A stretch of 64,000 nucleotides of DNA. Origin: Dromaius novaehollandiae. Lineage: Eukaryota > Chordata > Aves > Casuariiformes > Dromaiidae. The notes beneath the pieces were generated by a model. It ran no database searches. It worked only from the letters and a program-made list of their open reading frames with translations, and had not been told where the DNA came from. This document shows, one piece after another, positions 9,431 through 22,196 of this stretch; the first letter of the stretch is position 1; every line of letters starts with the position of its first letter. Made by a program: the position numbers and the translations under genes. The stretch is taken from assembly GCF_036370855.1 (NCBI RefSeq), contig NC_088103.1, forward strand, positions 34,327,904 through 34,391,903. The letters run 5' to 3'.

Positions 9431-12400
9431 GTGCTGTTTCCACAGCCATTGCCAATGAGCAAAACTTGTTGCAGCTTCCCCCGTGTGCTGCAGAATTTGC
9501 AAGCAGCATGTAAAAACAGGGATGCTGGTATTCACCCTGGTTTTACTGAGCTTTCGGCTGCTTCCTGGGCACGGTCTGGGGGAGTGGAAGGGATTAGTGA
9601 TGGGGAGGACAGCTAGCACTGTACCGAAGAATTTTCTGATATTTGCATTATCCTCCCGTTCCGCTCCTCTGCTCCCTTCCCCTGCATCAGATGGCTTGGA
9701 GCAGTTGCACAAACCGAAGGTGATCATATCATGGCTTTTTTCATGGCTGTGCAGGAAGACGATAAGAAGGCTCCCTGCCCTGTCGTGGACAGGGGCGGTC
9801 GGAAACTCAGCCCAGACAATGGTCGTGTTTAGCGTGAGCCTTGCAAGGAGGGGGGTGCTGCGCCCAAAACGGCAAACCATCATCTTCTGGCAGCGCGAAC
9901 GTGAAGGCACACGCGATGCCGTAGTAGTCGGTATGCAATTGTAAACTGCCAGGGAGGATTTATCTTTAAGAATCGTGCTGTCAGCTGGAAATCTTTCTGG
10001 AGCAACCGTAAGCAGATAAGAATTTATAGACTGGAGCCAGAAGGGACATGCCACTTAATCCATTATCACTGATTTACGTGAGATTTCCAAGATGCCGTGT
10101 ATGAATCACCTGATTTTGTCTTTTTTTATGGCACTTTTGCTTGTTTCTTTTTTCCTTTAATTTCCATTTCAATTAAATTGCTACCCATGCTGAGGCAGCA
10201 TGCAGAATTGTTTTCATGTTGTAATGTAGCAGAACCCTGAAATCATTTTGATTTTGAGTAAAGAGTTAACAGGGCAATGTCTATGTTGTAAAAACCAAGC
10301 AACTGCCAGGGACAATATGTGCCTTTTCTGTCTTTTTTGAAACCGGACTGCCTCAGGTCTTACATTTAAATGCAGAATAAACAAGTCTGATCAGATCTGA
10401 CAGGTTCCTGTAAAATGGTCTGGAGGCATAGCAGCAAAAGTATGAATGTCACACAATTTTGTTATATATCTGCCATTTAGCATTTTGTGAAGTGTATTTT
10501 AATTGAAGGTCCACTGTTCTTCTTCCCTTAGTCTCTGACTCAGTGTTAGGGACAAAAAGAGCTGGTTGCTTTGGTAATCGCTGGGAGCCTTCAGCCACCA
10601 TCTAGCACTCTCCTCCTGCATATGACCTCCTCCTAACCTGGTGCCAGGGATAATTTTGGCTTGTTCTTGCTAAAGCAAAAGCCATGAGGGCATTAAGTTT
10701 TCCCTGGTGGTCTGGGGACTCTGTAGTCCGTTCCTGAACCTTTACATCTTTGCTACGTAAGAAATAAGATCTCCATACATAGTAGGTCTGCTGCCTACAT
10801 GCATTGACACTGTAAGTTTTCAGTCCTTTCTATTCTTATTAGTCCTGCAAAAGCCAGCAGAGCTTCTATTGAACCATCCACAGAACAACACACCAGTTGT
10901 CCCATCATCTTTACTAAAGCAGACCTTCTGAAGACTGTGAGATACTTTGGTGGTGTCGAAGGCATAACACAGAAGTATCACTGATGTCTGGCATGGCTGG
11001 CAGAATATTTAGTTGCTTCTGGTGGTCATGCCTAAGAAGGAAAGCGCCCACCCTAATTCTTAGATTTCAGCTTCAATTTATAAACCAGGTGGCTGGAAAA
11101 GGCAGGTCTTTTTTGAAGATGCTTGGAGCACTAAATGTGGAACTGTGGGCTGACCTCAGAGTTGCTTTTGGAATCGGACAACCCTTTAAAATCTGATCTG
11201 CCCAGCCCTTTATAGAAGGGCTTCATGCTGCTGTTCACTAGAAACTTCTAGATACCTACACCTTGGAATTACATATGCCAAGGCAGTATGTCACGCCTGG
11301 GTATGGTATGGTTAATACAGATATTGGTGTCGCAGTTGTGCCTGCAGGCTTTGGTTCAGCTTGGAGGTAGTGGAAGCTAAAGTCAGTGGAAATAAATCCT
11401 CCAGGACCTCAGCAGACCAGATACCACAATCTTGATGTGGTTGTTAAAGTCGTGGCCAGTGGTCAGAAGGAGGCTGCCTTTTGGCAATATCCTGATGAGG
11501 AGGTTGAGGTGAGATTATTTTCAGCGTTCCTGTGAGTCCTTCACTTCCTGTGACCCAGATGTGGCTTTTTCTCTGGAACAGCAGAAGGTGATCCACTGTG
11601 TCCTTCCCTAATGCTGAGCAAAAGATGGCGATTGTCTGGTAGCAATCTGCTTATGACGCAGCCAGATAAACTCCAGGAGGCTTGTGCTGTCCACCCTCTC
11701 TGAAATATGGTTCGTGATGACTATCACACAAGGTGTGTATGGCTGTTTGAAGTGGAACTGAGCAGAAAAACTCCAGCCATACCTGATCTCCTAGATTCTG
11801 AGATGGAAAAGACCAACCAGTCAGTTCCTTTGCAACGATGTCTCTGTACTGTTTAATTACTAGTACCAGGGTAGTCTGGCCTGAACTGTTCCAGTCGAAG
11901 GGGTTCCTAGTAATTTCTCAAGGCATATGCCCATTTCAGCCCATCTCACTGTGCTGTGGTTCTTCCAAGATAATTTATTCAATTTCCTCTCTTAATTCTC
12001 CTTTTTAATCCTGATGTAGCCCCTTAAACTATCCTCCTCGTCTAGTGTTACAACTTCCAAATCTCTGTACCTATTGCATTCTTTTCTTAGCTATTGCCCA
12101 GCCTTGCTAGATATATTTAACTCTTCCTACTGTGATTTGTGGGCTGTGTGCCCTTTTAGGGCTGCTGTTTAGTTCCCAGATTTGCTGGTCCAGGATGTTA
12201 GAAAAGCAGTTTTTGCTAGCCCTTGGGTCAGAGGTGAGGGCATGGGACCCAAATGCCATTTCCTGGGCTCTTCAGACAAGTTGCTCTTTATCCTCACTTG
12301 TCTCTGTGTCCTCAGCTGCAAGAAGGCTTAGCCATTTCTGTGGACAGCAGATCAATGGTACATTGTAAAAGCTAAGAAGTATTACTGTCTCCCATTTTAA

Positions 12401-14122
12401 ATCCTTTCCTCCAGCCTCCTAGTCAGTTTTCCTGATCTTCCCTGAACATCCTCTTGCTTTGGAAGACAGCTTTCCATGGCGAGTGGTAGCTAGCAGGATT
12501 TCTTCTTGTAGGTTTTCTCACAGGTAAATGCATCTATGATATTTATGCAAAAGAATGTGTGTGCTGTATTACAGAGGCAGCCCAAATTTGTTGGAGATCC
12601 CCTTTTCAGCAGTGGCTGATTACTAATGGGTTATTTTTTGTTATTGATATTACAGTGGCATCTGGAGACTCCCATCAACGTCTGAGTCATGTGCTGGCAT
12701 GGTCTATGCCTAAAGAACATAAGATATTTACTGCTCTTTTATACAGATAACCTTTACTCATGTGGGTGGGTGATTTCTATGGGACGAGTCTGGGCTTATA
12801 GCTCCAAAGTACCATGTGAAACAGGCTGATAGTACCTTGACAGGACAGTTCATAGTCCCTTCTTATGCCTAGGAAACCTCTAGTCAGAGTGAGCAGTCGT
12901 TTGCTGAAGGCTGTGACTCTGCCCTTCTGGCACCGAGCCCCCAGAAAACGAAACTTGTTGTGAAGCAAATTACCAAGGAGGCAGGGGCTTTGCTTCTTTT
13001 CCTCGTACCTGAGGGTTACCAGTCACGGTTGTATAATCTTTACCTGCATTTTAGCAGTTGCTATTCCAAGCATTGTGTGTCCCATTGACAGGCAAATATG
13101 TCAGGCTTTTTTTCTCCTTCCACTGGTATTTTACGAGTGTCTGAATTAAATGCAAAAATGCTAATCTGGCCGGTGTAGGCATTTCAGTAATTGTACGCTG
13201 TCGACAGGAAAGAATATCCTGCTGCCAGCTCCATTTTGTGTACTTTCCAGATAAAACTCTGTTGGGAGTAAAAGGACATTAGGGGCTGATGAACACGGGG
13301 ATTAGAAGTGGGGGTGCAAGTGGTGTCCCTGGACAGGGGTGTCAGTAGTGGTGCTGTGTCCCGTGCTGCATGGAGATTGGTCATCATCTCACAGAAAAAA
13401 TAAATAAGTTCAGCTCGTATTGCTTTCATAATTGGTTCTTCTTTGAAGTCTCATTTCATCTTCTTCCGGTCTTGCGGAGTCAGGAGGCTCATTCAGTTGC
13501 TGGCCTCTGTCACTTACGGCTATGAAGGTTGCCTCCTGCTTCCCGCCCTTCTGCTTTCGTTCTCTCCTGGATTGTGCTTGTTTTCCTCTGACCCGTCAGT
13601 GTGTCCAGGGTGTAGATGCAAGCTTTTTTCTTCCTAAGGTTTTCAGGTTTATATGACCTTCTCTCTTGCACTAGATTTTTTCTCAAGCTACTGAACTTTG
13701 ATTTATTGCACTTAACTGCCTATAATTGTCCAGTACTCCAAACACAGTAATTTACTAAGCTTATTTCTCATTTCCCATATTGCTTTTTGTAAGGCCCTGA
13801 AGCCTGTTGATGAAGCAGATAATGGTGCAGTTAGTTTGTCAGAAATTTCCCAGGAAGTCATTTGCTGCTTTGTCAACAGGTGATGCTGTGTATTTTGCCT
13901 TGGGGCAAGAAAGGCTGCTTTTGAAAACCACTAGGAACCAAAAGAAGAGTGGAGGGATTGAGCTGAAAATGTTCATCCAAGGCTCAGTAGCAGTCAAAAA
14001 AAAAAGCAATTTAGAAATTATAACGAAGCAAAGCAGAAGAAAATAGAGGCCGTGACTACATTGTTGTACGAATATGAACGTTGTGTGTAGTTGTGATTCT
14101 TCCCCTTCCCCCATACCAAAAA
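9431..14122. other. Intron 1 segment, mostly unique sequence
   Basis: No exon recognised. Around 10015-10110 the phrase GGAGCCAGAAGGGACATGCC resembles the common 3'-end phrase of old CR1/L3-like elements (CCAGAAGGGACCATTA..), and 11785-11840 is similar but weaker. 12225-12330 has a CTCTGTGTCCTCAGCTGCAA phrase that could be a worn MIR copy. These are low-confidence repeat remnants; the rest holds nothing I can name. Confidence 0.5.
12225..12330 (+). repeat. Possible MIR-like fossil
   Basis: Blocks in MIR order: GGGCATGGGACCC, TTTCCTGGGCTCTTC, CAAGTTGCTCTTTATC, TGTGTCCTCAGCTGCAAGAA. The phrasing fits 'CAAGTCACTT..CTGTGCCTCAGTTT..CTGTAAAA' loosely. Could be coincidence. Confidence 0.35.
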
Positions 14123-14525
14123 GGATATAGGAGAACTGGAAAAGGTTCAGAGATGGGCATCAAGGATGATCAAAGGTTTGGAATAATTTCATGTAAAGAA
14201 TGATTGAATAAGCTAGGACTCTTACCTTTGAACAAAGAGATTGTTAGGGTGGGAAATGATAGAGATCTACAAAATCCTGACTGGCACGCAGAGAAGGGGC
14301 AGAGCTCCACTGTTCACTGTCTCTTCTAATACAAGAACTAGGAGGACATCAAATTAAGTTGGTAGATTCCCGGTCCTTTCAAACAAAAGGAGGTTGTAGC
14401 CATCTGCAGTGGCTAGTAGCTCTGAAGAGCTCATTGCCAGTGGATGTTATGAACACTAAAATGGGTCCCATTTTAGGGGAGATTGGATAAGGTCATGAAA
14501 GAGGAATCCTTTGAAGCTTACTACA
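14123..14525 (+). repeat. CR1-type LINE 3' fragment
   Basis: The segment reads through typical CR1 tail phrases in order: GGAAAAGGTTCAGAGATGGG, ATGATCAAAGGTTTGG, GATAGAGATCTACAAAATCC, ACAAGAACTAGGAGGACATC, CAAATTAAGTTGGTAGATTC, AAACAAAAGGAGG, CTCATTGCCAGTGGATGTTA, then a GATAAGGTCATGAAAGAGGA-like stretch. It matches the sauropsid CR1 3' region (end of the reverse-transcriptase ORF and 3' UTR) with many substitutions, so it is an old, 5'-truncated and inactive copy. Confidence 0.85.
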
Positions 14526-14639
14526 CACAGAGACCACACACTTGCCCTGCTCCTATGAGCTTCCCAAAGGCATCTTCCTAAGTCCACTTGTGTTCAGCAG
14601 GTAAGGATAATGTTGAGGTAAGAACTCAAAACTTCTCCA

Positions 14640-14654
14640 CACCTGTGGCAGGTG
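14640..14654. promoter_or_regulatory. Paired inverted E-boxes
   Basis: CACCTG (14640-14645), three bases, then CAGGTG (14649-14654): a perfect inverted pair of ZEB/SNAI/bHLH-type E-boxes right after the CR1 remnant. The motif is seen; a regulatory role is speculative. Confidence 0.35.
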
Positions 14655-15424
14655 GAGCTGGGGTGTTCAGATACTGCAGTGATGGATGGAGGTCATCCCT
14701 CCAGCCTGCTCTGATGTTGGCTGGTCTCTAGCTGGATCCATCCTCTTTTTCTTGAACGTCCCCGCCCAGGTTGTCACAGACCGGTTCATTGCCATGGCAG
14801 CCTCGGAGTCACACATAGAACATCCTAGGTTTATTTGGGAGACAGTAGGGATGGTGATGGAGTCCCTGTGCAAACTCTCACCACATCTTTCTTGGATGAG
14901 ACAGAGCGGCTGTGTCTCCTGCGCCCTGTGGTTTCAACAGGTTAAGGTGCTGTTGCATTCATGGGCTTTTTGGACTAAGAGAAGGCAGTTTCACTTAGCT
15001 TACTTTGAACTCCTGAGTGACAAGGGCCTGCTGCTTCATTTTGTTTCCGAGGCTGCTGAAATAGAAGCTTTTGTGGGTATCCCTGTGTCTGGGAAAGTTT
15101 TTAATACAGAGGCTTGGATGATTTCAGATTTGGCAGCCGTTCTTCTTACCTACTGCTGCTAGGATAATTGCAGGAACCAGCTACTTCTGCATCGCTGAAA
15201 TTGTTGCCCGTGGCAAGTGCATAAGTACATGTTGTTTTACTTATGGTGCATAACTTCATGGTGGCTACTTATTTCAAGCTGGGAATCCACATGTGCTCTG
15301 GCTTAGTCTGCCTTGAAATTTTAGGACATCTGAGCAATCTGGTCCTGACCTGTCCTGAGGAATGGGATCGGCAACACGTCAGTTCCAGGATTGTCTCCGT
15401 CCGGAAGTGGTTGATCTAAGACAG

Positions 15425-15564
15425 ACTTTAATCACTGCACTGTGCATGTGCTCAGTTCTGTGCGGCAAACTGACAAATCCCAAAGTAGTTTTAAACTTTA
15501 ATCACAGCCCTCTGCATGTGCTCGGCTCTGTGCGGCAAATTGGCAAATCCCAAAGTAGTTTGGA
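15425..15564 (+). repeat. Two-copy tandem duplication, 70-bp unit
   Basis: Unit 1 is 15425-15494 and unit 2 is 15495-15564. Both begin ACTTTAATCAC and share GTGCGGCAAA and CAAATCCCAAAGTAGTTT. By eye about seven internal substitutions separate them, roughly 90 percent identity, so the duplication is not recent. There is no coding frame across it that I recognise. Confidence 0.95.
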
Positions 15565-18500
15565 GGACAAGAGCTGAATTTTAACTGAAAATTAGAGTCT
15601 GGCAATGGTTAAAGTTTCTGCTGTAAATGCAGCATGTACACATGAACCCGAGCTAGCTTTTAACCTAGCTAACTTGGGTATTACTAGCTGGGAAGTGGGG
15701 TAGGCACTTGGATAATTACTCGTAGTGAGCTATGTGCTGATGCAACTGTGTAGTTAAAATTGAGCTGGGGTAGATTTTCCTCTCCATTCATTCCTGAGGC
15801 TCTCTAGCTGGTAAAAGTGAGTTGAATGTAAGGTTCCAGTTTTACCAGTGTCCATATAGTAATTGTTATTTAGCCTTTTAGTTACTGAAGTCAAATAGGA
15901 TAGTGCTCCAAAATCGTAGGGCAGAGAATGCCATGGTGATATTATATCTATGTAATTCTCTCTTAGTGCACCTTAGTTCAACTCTTTGCTGAAGTGTAGG
16001 GAAGGATTCTCAGCTCTCAGAAAACTGTCAGGTTAAACCTCAGGGCTGTTCTATGCAAATGTCTGAAACATAAATCTTAATAGTTCTTGACCAGCCTCAG
16101 AGATAAAATACCTTGCAAGTTTTCTTTCCTTAAAAGACATTCAATGTGTAAAGTGTAAACATTTTTTGGAAAACTGGTAATAAACTTTTAGACACAATAA
16201 ATTCTAAAGCTACTGGCATTGCTTGCAATGCCTCTTCCCTCTCTTTGTTCCTTCATATTCAATACTTGTGGTTTCATACTGGTAACACAGACACTTCCAG
16301 ATGTTCCTGCATGTGTGGATTTACACACACGTGCGTGGACATATGCAGGGATTCCCTATTGACTGGCTTTCAGAGAACGGTCTCACCATTTTTATGATAT
16401 GGCCAGAACACAGCACTATGTCCAGCATCAGGCCTTGAAAAGATTGGCAGCTTCCAGGTTATTTTCCAATTGCATTACAGTCCTTTCAGCAAAGCGATGG
16501 CTGGAGAACTCTGTAACTAGTTAATGCTAACAAGGGCAGCTGCTGGTGAAACAAGCCGGTGGATTAGACATAGGGCTATGTATAAATGTTGGCAATCCTG
16601 TTGGATCTGCCTTTGGCTTGGACTACTTACTTGTTCGCACTTTCCCCTTTGTGCTCCCTTTGGCTTGTGCCGTGGAGGGTGACTGGGTGCAATGTATCAG
16701 GTATAATGAAAACTTTATGTATGACTTCAGAAACCACTACTGAGTGTTTTCCTAGCCAGGCGAGGGCAATATTCTGGGAAGCAATGGCATGAGTAATTGA
16801 AGAGGAATAAAGCTGATGAAGAATTCCATTGACCCAGTGGAAATGTTTCTACTTTTGGGGGTATCCTAAAAAAATATTCATGCTGGGTCAAAGAAAAAGC
16901 TCTGTTTGCTTTCAAATAAAAGCTTGGTGGATGGTAGCGGCAGGTGGGCCAGATTTGGCAGGTTTCTAGCATTTCCACACATTTTTCTTAGAGGGGTTCA
17001 GAAGGTGTTATAGGTGCCTTTCCCAAAAGCGAGGGAAAGGTGATGCCAACATAGACCTCTTCTCAGGAACAGTCATACCTTTTCTGAAATGGCATTTTTA
17101 TTTTCAGTGATGGTATTGATTTTGGTAAACAGGGTTTCTCTTTGTAAGACGGATCTCAGTGCTTGCATTCAGCAAGTTTTATAATGTTTCGTCAAGCAAG
17201 TAAAAAGAATTCCTAACTGCAAAACATATTTATAGTCCCTGAAAGTACTGTATGCGGGCAAAGAACTTGCTAAAAGGCAAATAGATCAAAGCACGTCAGG
17301 GCCAGAATTTTCCAATATGCCTGCACATGCTTTTATGGTTACCCTTTGAGAAGAGGACTGATCTCCCTGGGACACCGAAGAAGGAGATGGCGCTTGGGAT
17401 GCTGAGCAGTGTCAGAAATCTGGACTGCCTTGTCCCAAATAACTTGGAAATAACTAGGGGCACTTCTGGGGTATTGATTTCTTTCTTAGGGACCTTAATG
17501 GGAGCGTGAAAGTCTGACCTGGGTATGGTATTGGGCTGGTCTGAAAGCCTGGCCCCGCTGTGGCTGCCATCCAACGGACTTTCACACGGGGGATCGCTCC
17601 CCTTCAGATGGAGGAGCAGAGGAGCAAAGGATGGATGGCAGTAGGATGCAGGTTGCTGGAGTTTCAGTCTCCCAGTTCCCCCTTTGTGAGCAGCCCTGGC
17701 CTGCTTGTCTGGACATCCTTCCGACTTCAGCATCCTTGAAAGCTGTAGCTCACACCCTGACCCTGACCTGGTCAGAAGAAATGTAATCGTGTTATGCTTG
17801 ATTCATTCTAATTTACATTGACTTCCCATATGTCAACATATGATTTAAAAACTCCACTGATCATCTTTTATCCTCTGTTAGGCATAAGGTCTGCTTGAAT
17901 TCCCTTTAACTGCTACTTGGATGGAGATGTGCCTGTGTTTTGTGCTCTGCTGCTCATCAACACCATCTAATGTAAAGATTAGCATTAGAGTCTTAACTTG
18001 CTACTGGACAGGCTTTTGCCAGATAAGCCGAGCAGCCATAGATCCAGAACTTATTTGCAATCCAGATTCCAACTCTTCATCAGAAGGTCAGTTTGAATCT
18101 CCTTCGGTGATATCTGTTTAATTTTGGGTTTAATTGCACTGGTATTAATCTGGATTTCTTTTCTTTGAGCACCTAGTGCCATTGCATTTTTATATGTATC
18201 ATGCAGGATCATTTTGGTCCATGATAAATGCTTGGTTTTTATACTTAGTAAGTATTTACTTGGTAGGAAGGGATGAGGTGGTTTCATATAGAAATATTGC
18301 ATAGCTTTAGAAAGCAGGATACAAATAACTTCAAAAGTTGCAAACAGAATTTAAGTGAGTCATTTGAACAGATGCGATAGAAAAAGGAGAAGGAATTTGT
18401 GCCTCACTAATCTATTATGTTGCAGCATTTCAATATGGAAATACAGAAAAAGGAGAAGTAGTTGAGCTGAGCTGTCTATAAAAATGCAGTGAACACATTA

Positions 18501-19158
18501 TAAAGGATGTGGGTAACCTCTGACATACTGTGCTGGATTTCTACATTCTCATCAACTTTCCATGTATCATTTAATACACTTACTTTTGCAGTTCATCCCT
18601 TTAACAATTACATGCTTTTCAGGGATAAAATTTACCTATAAAGATGCAAAAAATTCTCCCTATTTATATGTATGAATACCTTTTTTTAAAGACCTCTTGC
18701 AAGTTCAGGGCTGAGATGCCAAGTGATAAGTCCTGACAGCTGACAGCCTTATTCCTCCAGCTGAAATCTGCCCTGCATTAGTTGTGGCAGAAAGTTCTTA
18801 TCATCTGCTGGATGCCTAATGGCCTATATAGATAATCTAGTGTGGAGTGCATTTCTTTTAGACAGTTGTTCTCAGCCAGTATTGGCATGCATTGGCAGCC
18901 TTAGCAGAGAGATTAAAAATCAGCTTGAGGTTTCAACTGGAAAAGAGGTGGTCCTGCAGGTGGGAAGGGCAGCAATGAACGGAGCAAGCTCTGGTAACTC
19001 TGGTGGCTGAGCAGCTAATGTCAGTCTCCAGCTGTCAGTCCAACCTGAAGCCCAGGAGGAAGAATTGCCAAGGGATGAATGGGAAGAGAGACCGAGGGTA
19101 AACTCCCAATTGGGAATGTTAATATTACATCCATTATGAATAGCCCCAGTGTAAAATT

Positions 19159-19173
19159 AAAAAAAAAAAAAAA
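19159..19173 (+). repeat. A15 homopolymer
   Basis: An A15 run preceded by GTAAAATT. No parent retrotransposon recognised upstream. Confidence 0.85.
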
Positions 19174-21172
19174 GGCTTCAATTGATGTTGTGACACAGGG
19201 AAGCGTCAGGCAAAATTAAAATGTCATACTTGGTGCGGTCTTACAACAAAGGTTTTGTGATACACACCCTGCAATGCTACTATAAATAGTCTTGTTATCT
19301 AATCTTCCAACTCGGAATATGACAGAAGATTACAAGTAGGAAAACAGTTCAGTGTAGCTTTTAGCTATTTTCCCGCTGCTTCCCTTGCTTCTGCTGGAGC
19401 GTTATTGCTGTGCCTCTTGCAATTTGTATGGAGACAACATTATTCAGAAGTACAGAGTGTCACTAGGAGGAGGAGAGTTCAGATAAAGCCCTGAAGATTC
19501 ATGACACAGTTTAGATAAGGCCGCGTAGGGACTGCGATGAGGGAAGTCAGTCTAGCAGTGCTTTTCAGGGTGTGGTGAGAACTTTTTTATGCCCAATGTA
19601 TTGTGTCAGATATGGAGCAGGGCATATTTTAATGAGGTGCTTTAAATGCCGGCCTGCAGAGAGAACCAGTTGCCTAACGAGTAACTGAGATGCATGACAC
19701 AGTGCGGGCCCTGTCCATACAGATTTAGGACCTGATCCAAAACCAACAGAAAGACCCTAGAAAATGGTCAAGTACTGAAATCCTCTTTTTTGTCTCTGGC
19801 ACACCTTCTGGTGGAGGGCCTTAGAAAGTGATAAAACTTGAAGAATTATGTCTTACGGCAGCTGATGCCAGGAGGCAGAGAAGAGAGCTTGTGCCATCCC
19901 CTTGTCCTAAAATAGACCGATGTCTAGGGAGGTAAAATGATTTATTTATTTTTTTGCACGACAGCTCGGCAGCAGAAAGTTCATCTGTTCTGCACAGCAG
20001 TCCTGCATCCCTGAATTCCCACACAGTTGGTTCGATCCAGGCTCAGGATCCTGTTTTGCCCCCCAGGGAAGGGCTGGGGCTGCAGGTCACCCCCATGTTC
20101 CCAGCCCGCCGAGGCCGCTGGGCCAGTGCTGACCTCCAGGCACCCACGGCACCCTCTCCCTGTTCAGGAAAGCATCGACAGCTTTGTCCTGAGAGGAGGC
20201 GATCGTCTCCAGCTACCACGGGCTTTGCTGTAAGGTGAGGCACTTCTGCCTCTTCCAGCCCCATGAGAAGCATCCTTAAATGCTGTTAAAGGCAAAAGAG
20301 CCAAAGGATGTCCCTGACTCTGCCTGGCTGAACTGAGGTCTGATATGGCTACAAGATCCTTTAGTCCTGTCCCCTCCTTTCTGATGTTCCCAGGTTAAAT
20401 TCCCAGGTATAAGCAATCAGAGAGGTGGGCAGCTGAAATGCTTTCTGGACATTGGCTCTCTCAAGCGCAAACCTGTTCACCAGGAAGGAGAGTTACTTTC
20501 TCTGGATAAAGTTCAGCAGTGAGATCAGATTTGCTATTGCAACATAGGTTTTATACAGGATAAAATGCTCCCAGAAGTACTTTTTAGCAGTGCTTCTGGG
20601 CTGAAGTAAAGTTTTATTAATGAGAGGCTCCCAAACTGTACTGTACGCTGAAGGAGAGCAGGGTGCTTTTGCTCTGATTCTGGGGGCTGATTGAATGCAG
20701 TGATGGATGCCAAGTATTTAAATCCTTGCATGAATTTATCCGTTAGATTAGAAAGGGTTAAAAGCAGGAGTTATTTTTGGAATAAACACATTAAATAGTG
20801 ATGGAAAGTTCCAGCTAGATATTAGATAGTATTTTATTATTATATGTGGTCGTCCAAAGTGTACTGCTGAGACCATCAGACTAGAAAGCTGTAGGGATAA
20901 CACATTGCTCTAGATTTACACCAGAATACTTGAGCTGAGTTCAGAGAGCTCAATGTCTTTGCTTGTGGCATTCATTGGTATCTTTAGGGATCCAGCCAAA
21001 TGCAGAGCCACGGCTCTAGACTAGAGGGGCCGGTGATTACAAAACGGAGCTGCTCCATTGCCTCCGGTTCATGGCAACGTGGCTCTGGGAATGTTCGGGG
21101 AAAAGGGAAACTTTGCAAGCAAGGTAATGTCTGTTACATTCAAAGTCTCTGCAGTCCACAATTTTCGTCTTT

Positions 21173-21259
21173 TGCAATTGTATTTTTACAGTTAAATACA
21201 GTTAAATTATATTTATTGTATATGTACAATTGCATATAATTTATTGTTATGCAATTGTA
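21173..21259. repeat. Repeated 10-mer with a 12-bp perfect hairpin
   Basis: TGCAATTGTA occurs at 21173-21182 and 21250-21259, and its reverse complement at 21225-21234. The last two extend to a perfect 12-bp stem: TACAATTGCATA (21225-21236), an 11-base loop, TATGCAATTGTA (21248-21259). Between lie two tandem copies of ACAGTTAAAT (21188-21207). The whole block is very AT-rich. Confidence 0.9.
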
Positions 21260-21659
21260 ATTTTTTCTGTAGAGTTATTCATATTTGTACATTAACATGA
21301 TGGAGGGGGTGTTTTAATTTTAAATATGTCTTTTAGCATATTGATAAGTGGCCAAACCCCTAGAAAAGCTGTTACTTGCCTTGGAAACCATCCCAAACAC
21401 ACCTCTCGGTTCATTTTGCTCTCTCTTCCTCCTACCAGTAGTCTGTTGTGTTTCTTGTTTAATTTATTCTGTAACTTCACCTTAAATAGCCCCTGACATT
21501 TATTTTTGTTTATAGCTCATTTATAGTTCTTTATAGTTTTAGATTTTGTGATTCTATTTTCTCATCACCTCCTTAATCAGTATTTTACCCATATTAGACA
21601 TAATTTAGCCTTTTAAAATTTCCGTGGGCCATCTTGAAGCCCTTGAATGGTGATTACTT

Positions 21660-21790
21660 AGAGCCAAACCAAGACTCAGGATGAGGCTGAACTGTTGATC
21701 CATAAGCTCCAGGCAAGTTACCTCACTTCCAGTGCTTCTGAGCTCAAAACCGATATTAGTAACTGCTACTTATAAATTGCCTTCTGCGCT
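21660..21790 (+). repeat. Possible MIR-like fossil
   Basis: Phrases CCAGGCAAGTTACCTCACTT, then CTTCTGAGCTCAAAACCGAT, then ATTAGTAACTGCTAC follow the order of the MIR 'GGGCAAGTCACTTAACCTC..CTCAGTTT..ATAATAGTACCTAC' part. Strongly diverged; assignment by eye. Confidence 0.45.
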
Positions 21791-22099
21791 CCACAAAATA
21801 ATAAGATGCTGTAATTATTTATGACAGTTAAAATGCCCTGAAGTATTCAAGTAAAAGCCAAATGTATGTGGAAAACATATCCTGTATAGGAAGGTTATTG
21901 TAGAAAAGAAAAGCTGTCTTTCTTCGTCTGTAGGTCACATTGACAGGCAAACTAGAAATATGTGTAAGACATAGAGACCTAGATATGCTAGTTTTCAGAG
22001 GGAACTCCATAGCTGCTGCCATTGGACTATTTTCAGGTGTTTAGAGGAGTGAATGACCCAAATATAGTTTCAGCCGGTGACTATTTCATTTCCATAGCA

Positions 22100-22196
22100 A
22101 TGCAAATACGGTACATAAAGGCTAAGAGCTCTGCATCTAATTTAGCAGTGTTGCTTTAGCAACACCATGCAGGATGCAAATAGTCTCCTTGGTAAC
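22100..22196. promoter_or_regulatory. Candidate intronic enhancer: octamers plus RFX X-box-like elements
   Basis: Two exact POU octamers ATGCAAAT lie at 22100-22107 and 22174-22181. Between them GTTGCTTTAGCAAC (22150-22163) has perfect 6-bp inverted arms with a 2-bp spacer and fits the RFX X-box GTNRCC-N(0-3)-RGYAAC except for one base in the left half. A further half-site, GGTAAC, sits at 22191-22196. Octamer and RFX factors both act in neural enhancers, which would suit a brain-expressed host gene. The cluster is seen; enhancer activity is inference. Confidence 0.45.

Larger units (their letters stand above)
14526..22080. other. Intron 1 segment, unique sequence with small repeats
   Basis: Contains an open frame at 14686-15162 (158 codons, unrecognised), the 70-bp tandem duplication at 15425-15564, an A15 run at 19159-19173, the hairpin region at 21173-21259 and a possible MIR copy at 21660-21790. 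No exon or RNA gene recognised. Confidence 0.55.

Noticed and set aside
9074..10054. 326-codon minus-strand ORF at the start of intron 1
   Set aside because: Half of it lies in the CpG island and the rest shows no family resemblance. The composition shifts with GC content rather than with domain structure.
14686..15162. 158-codon + strand ORF after the CR1 fragment
   Set aside because: No recognisable motif, no splice-site framing that fits NEURL1, and a residue mix compatible with chance.
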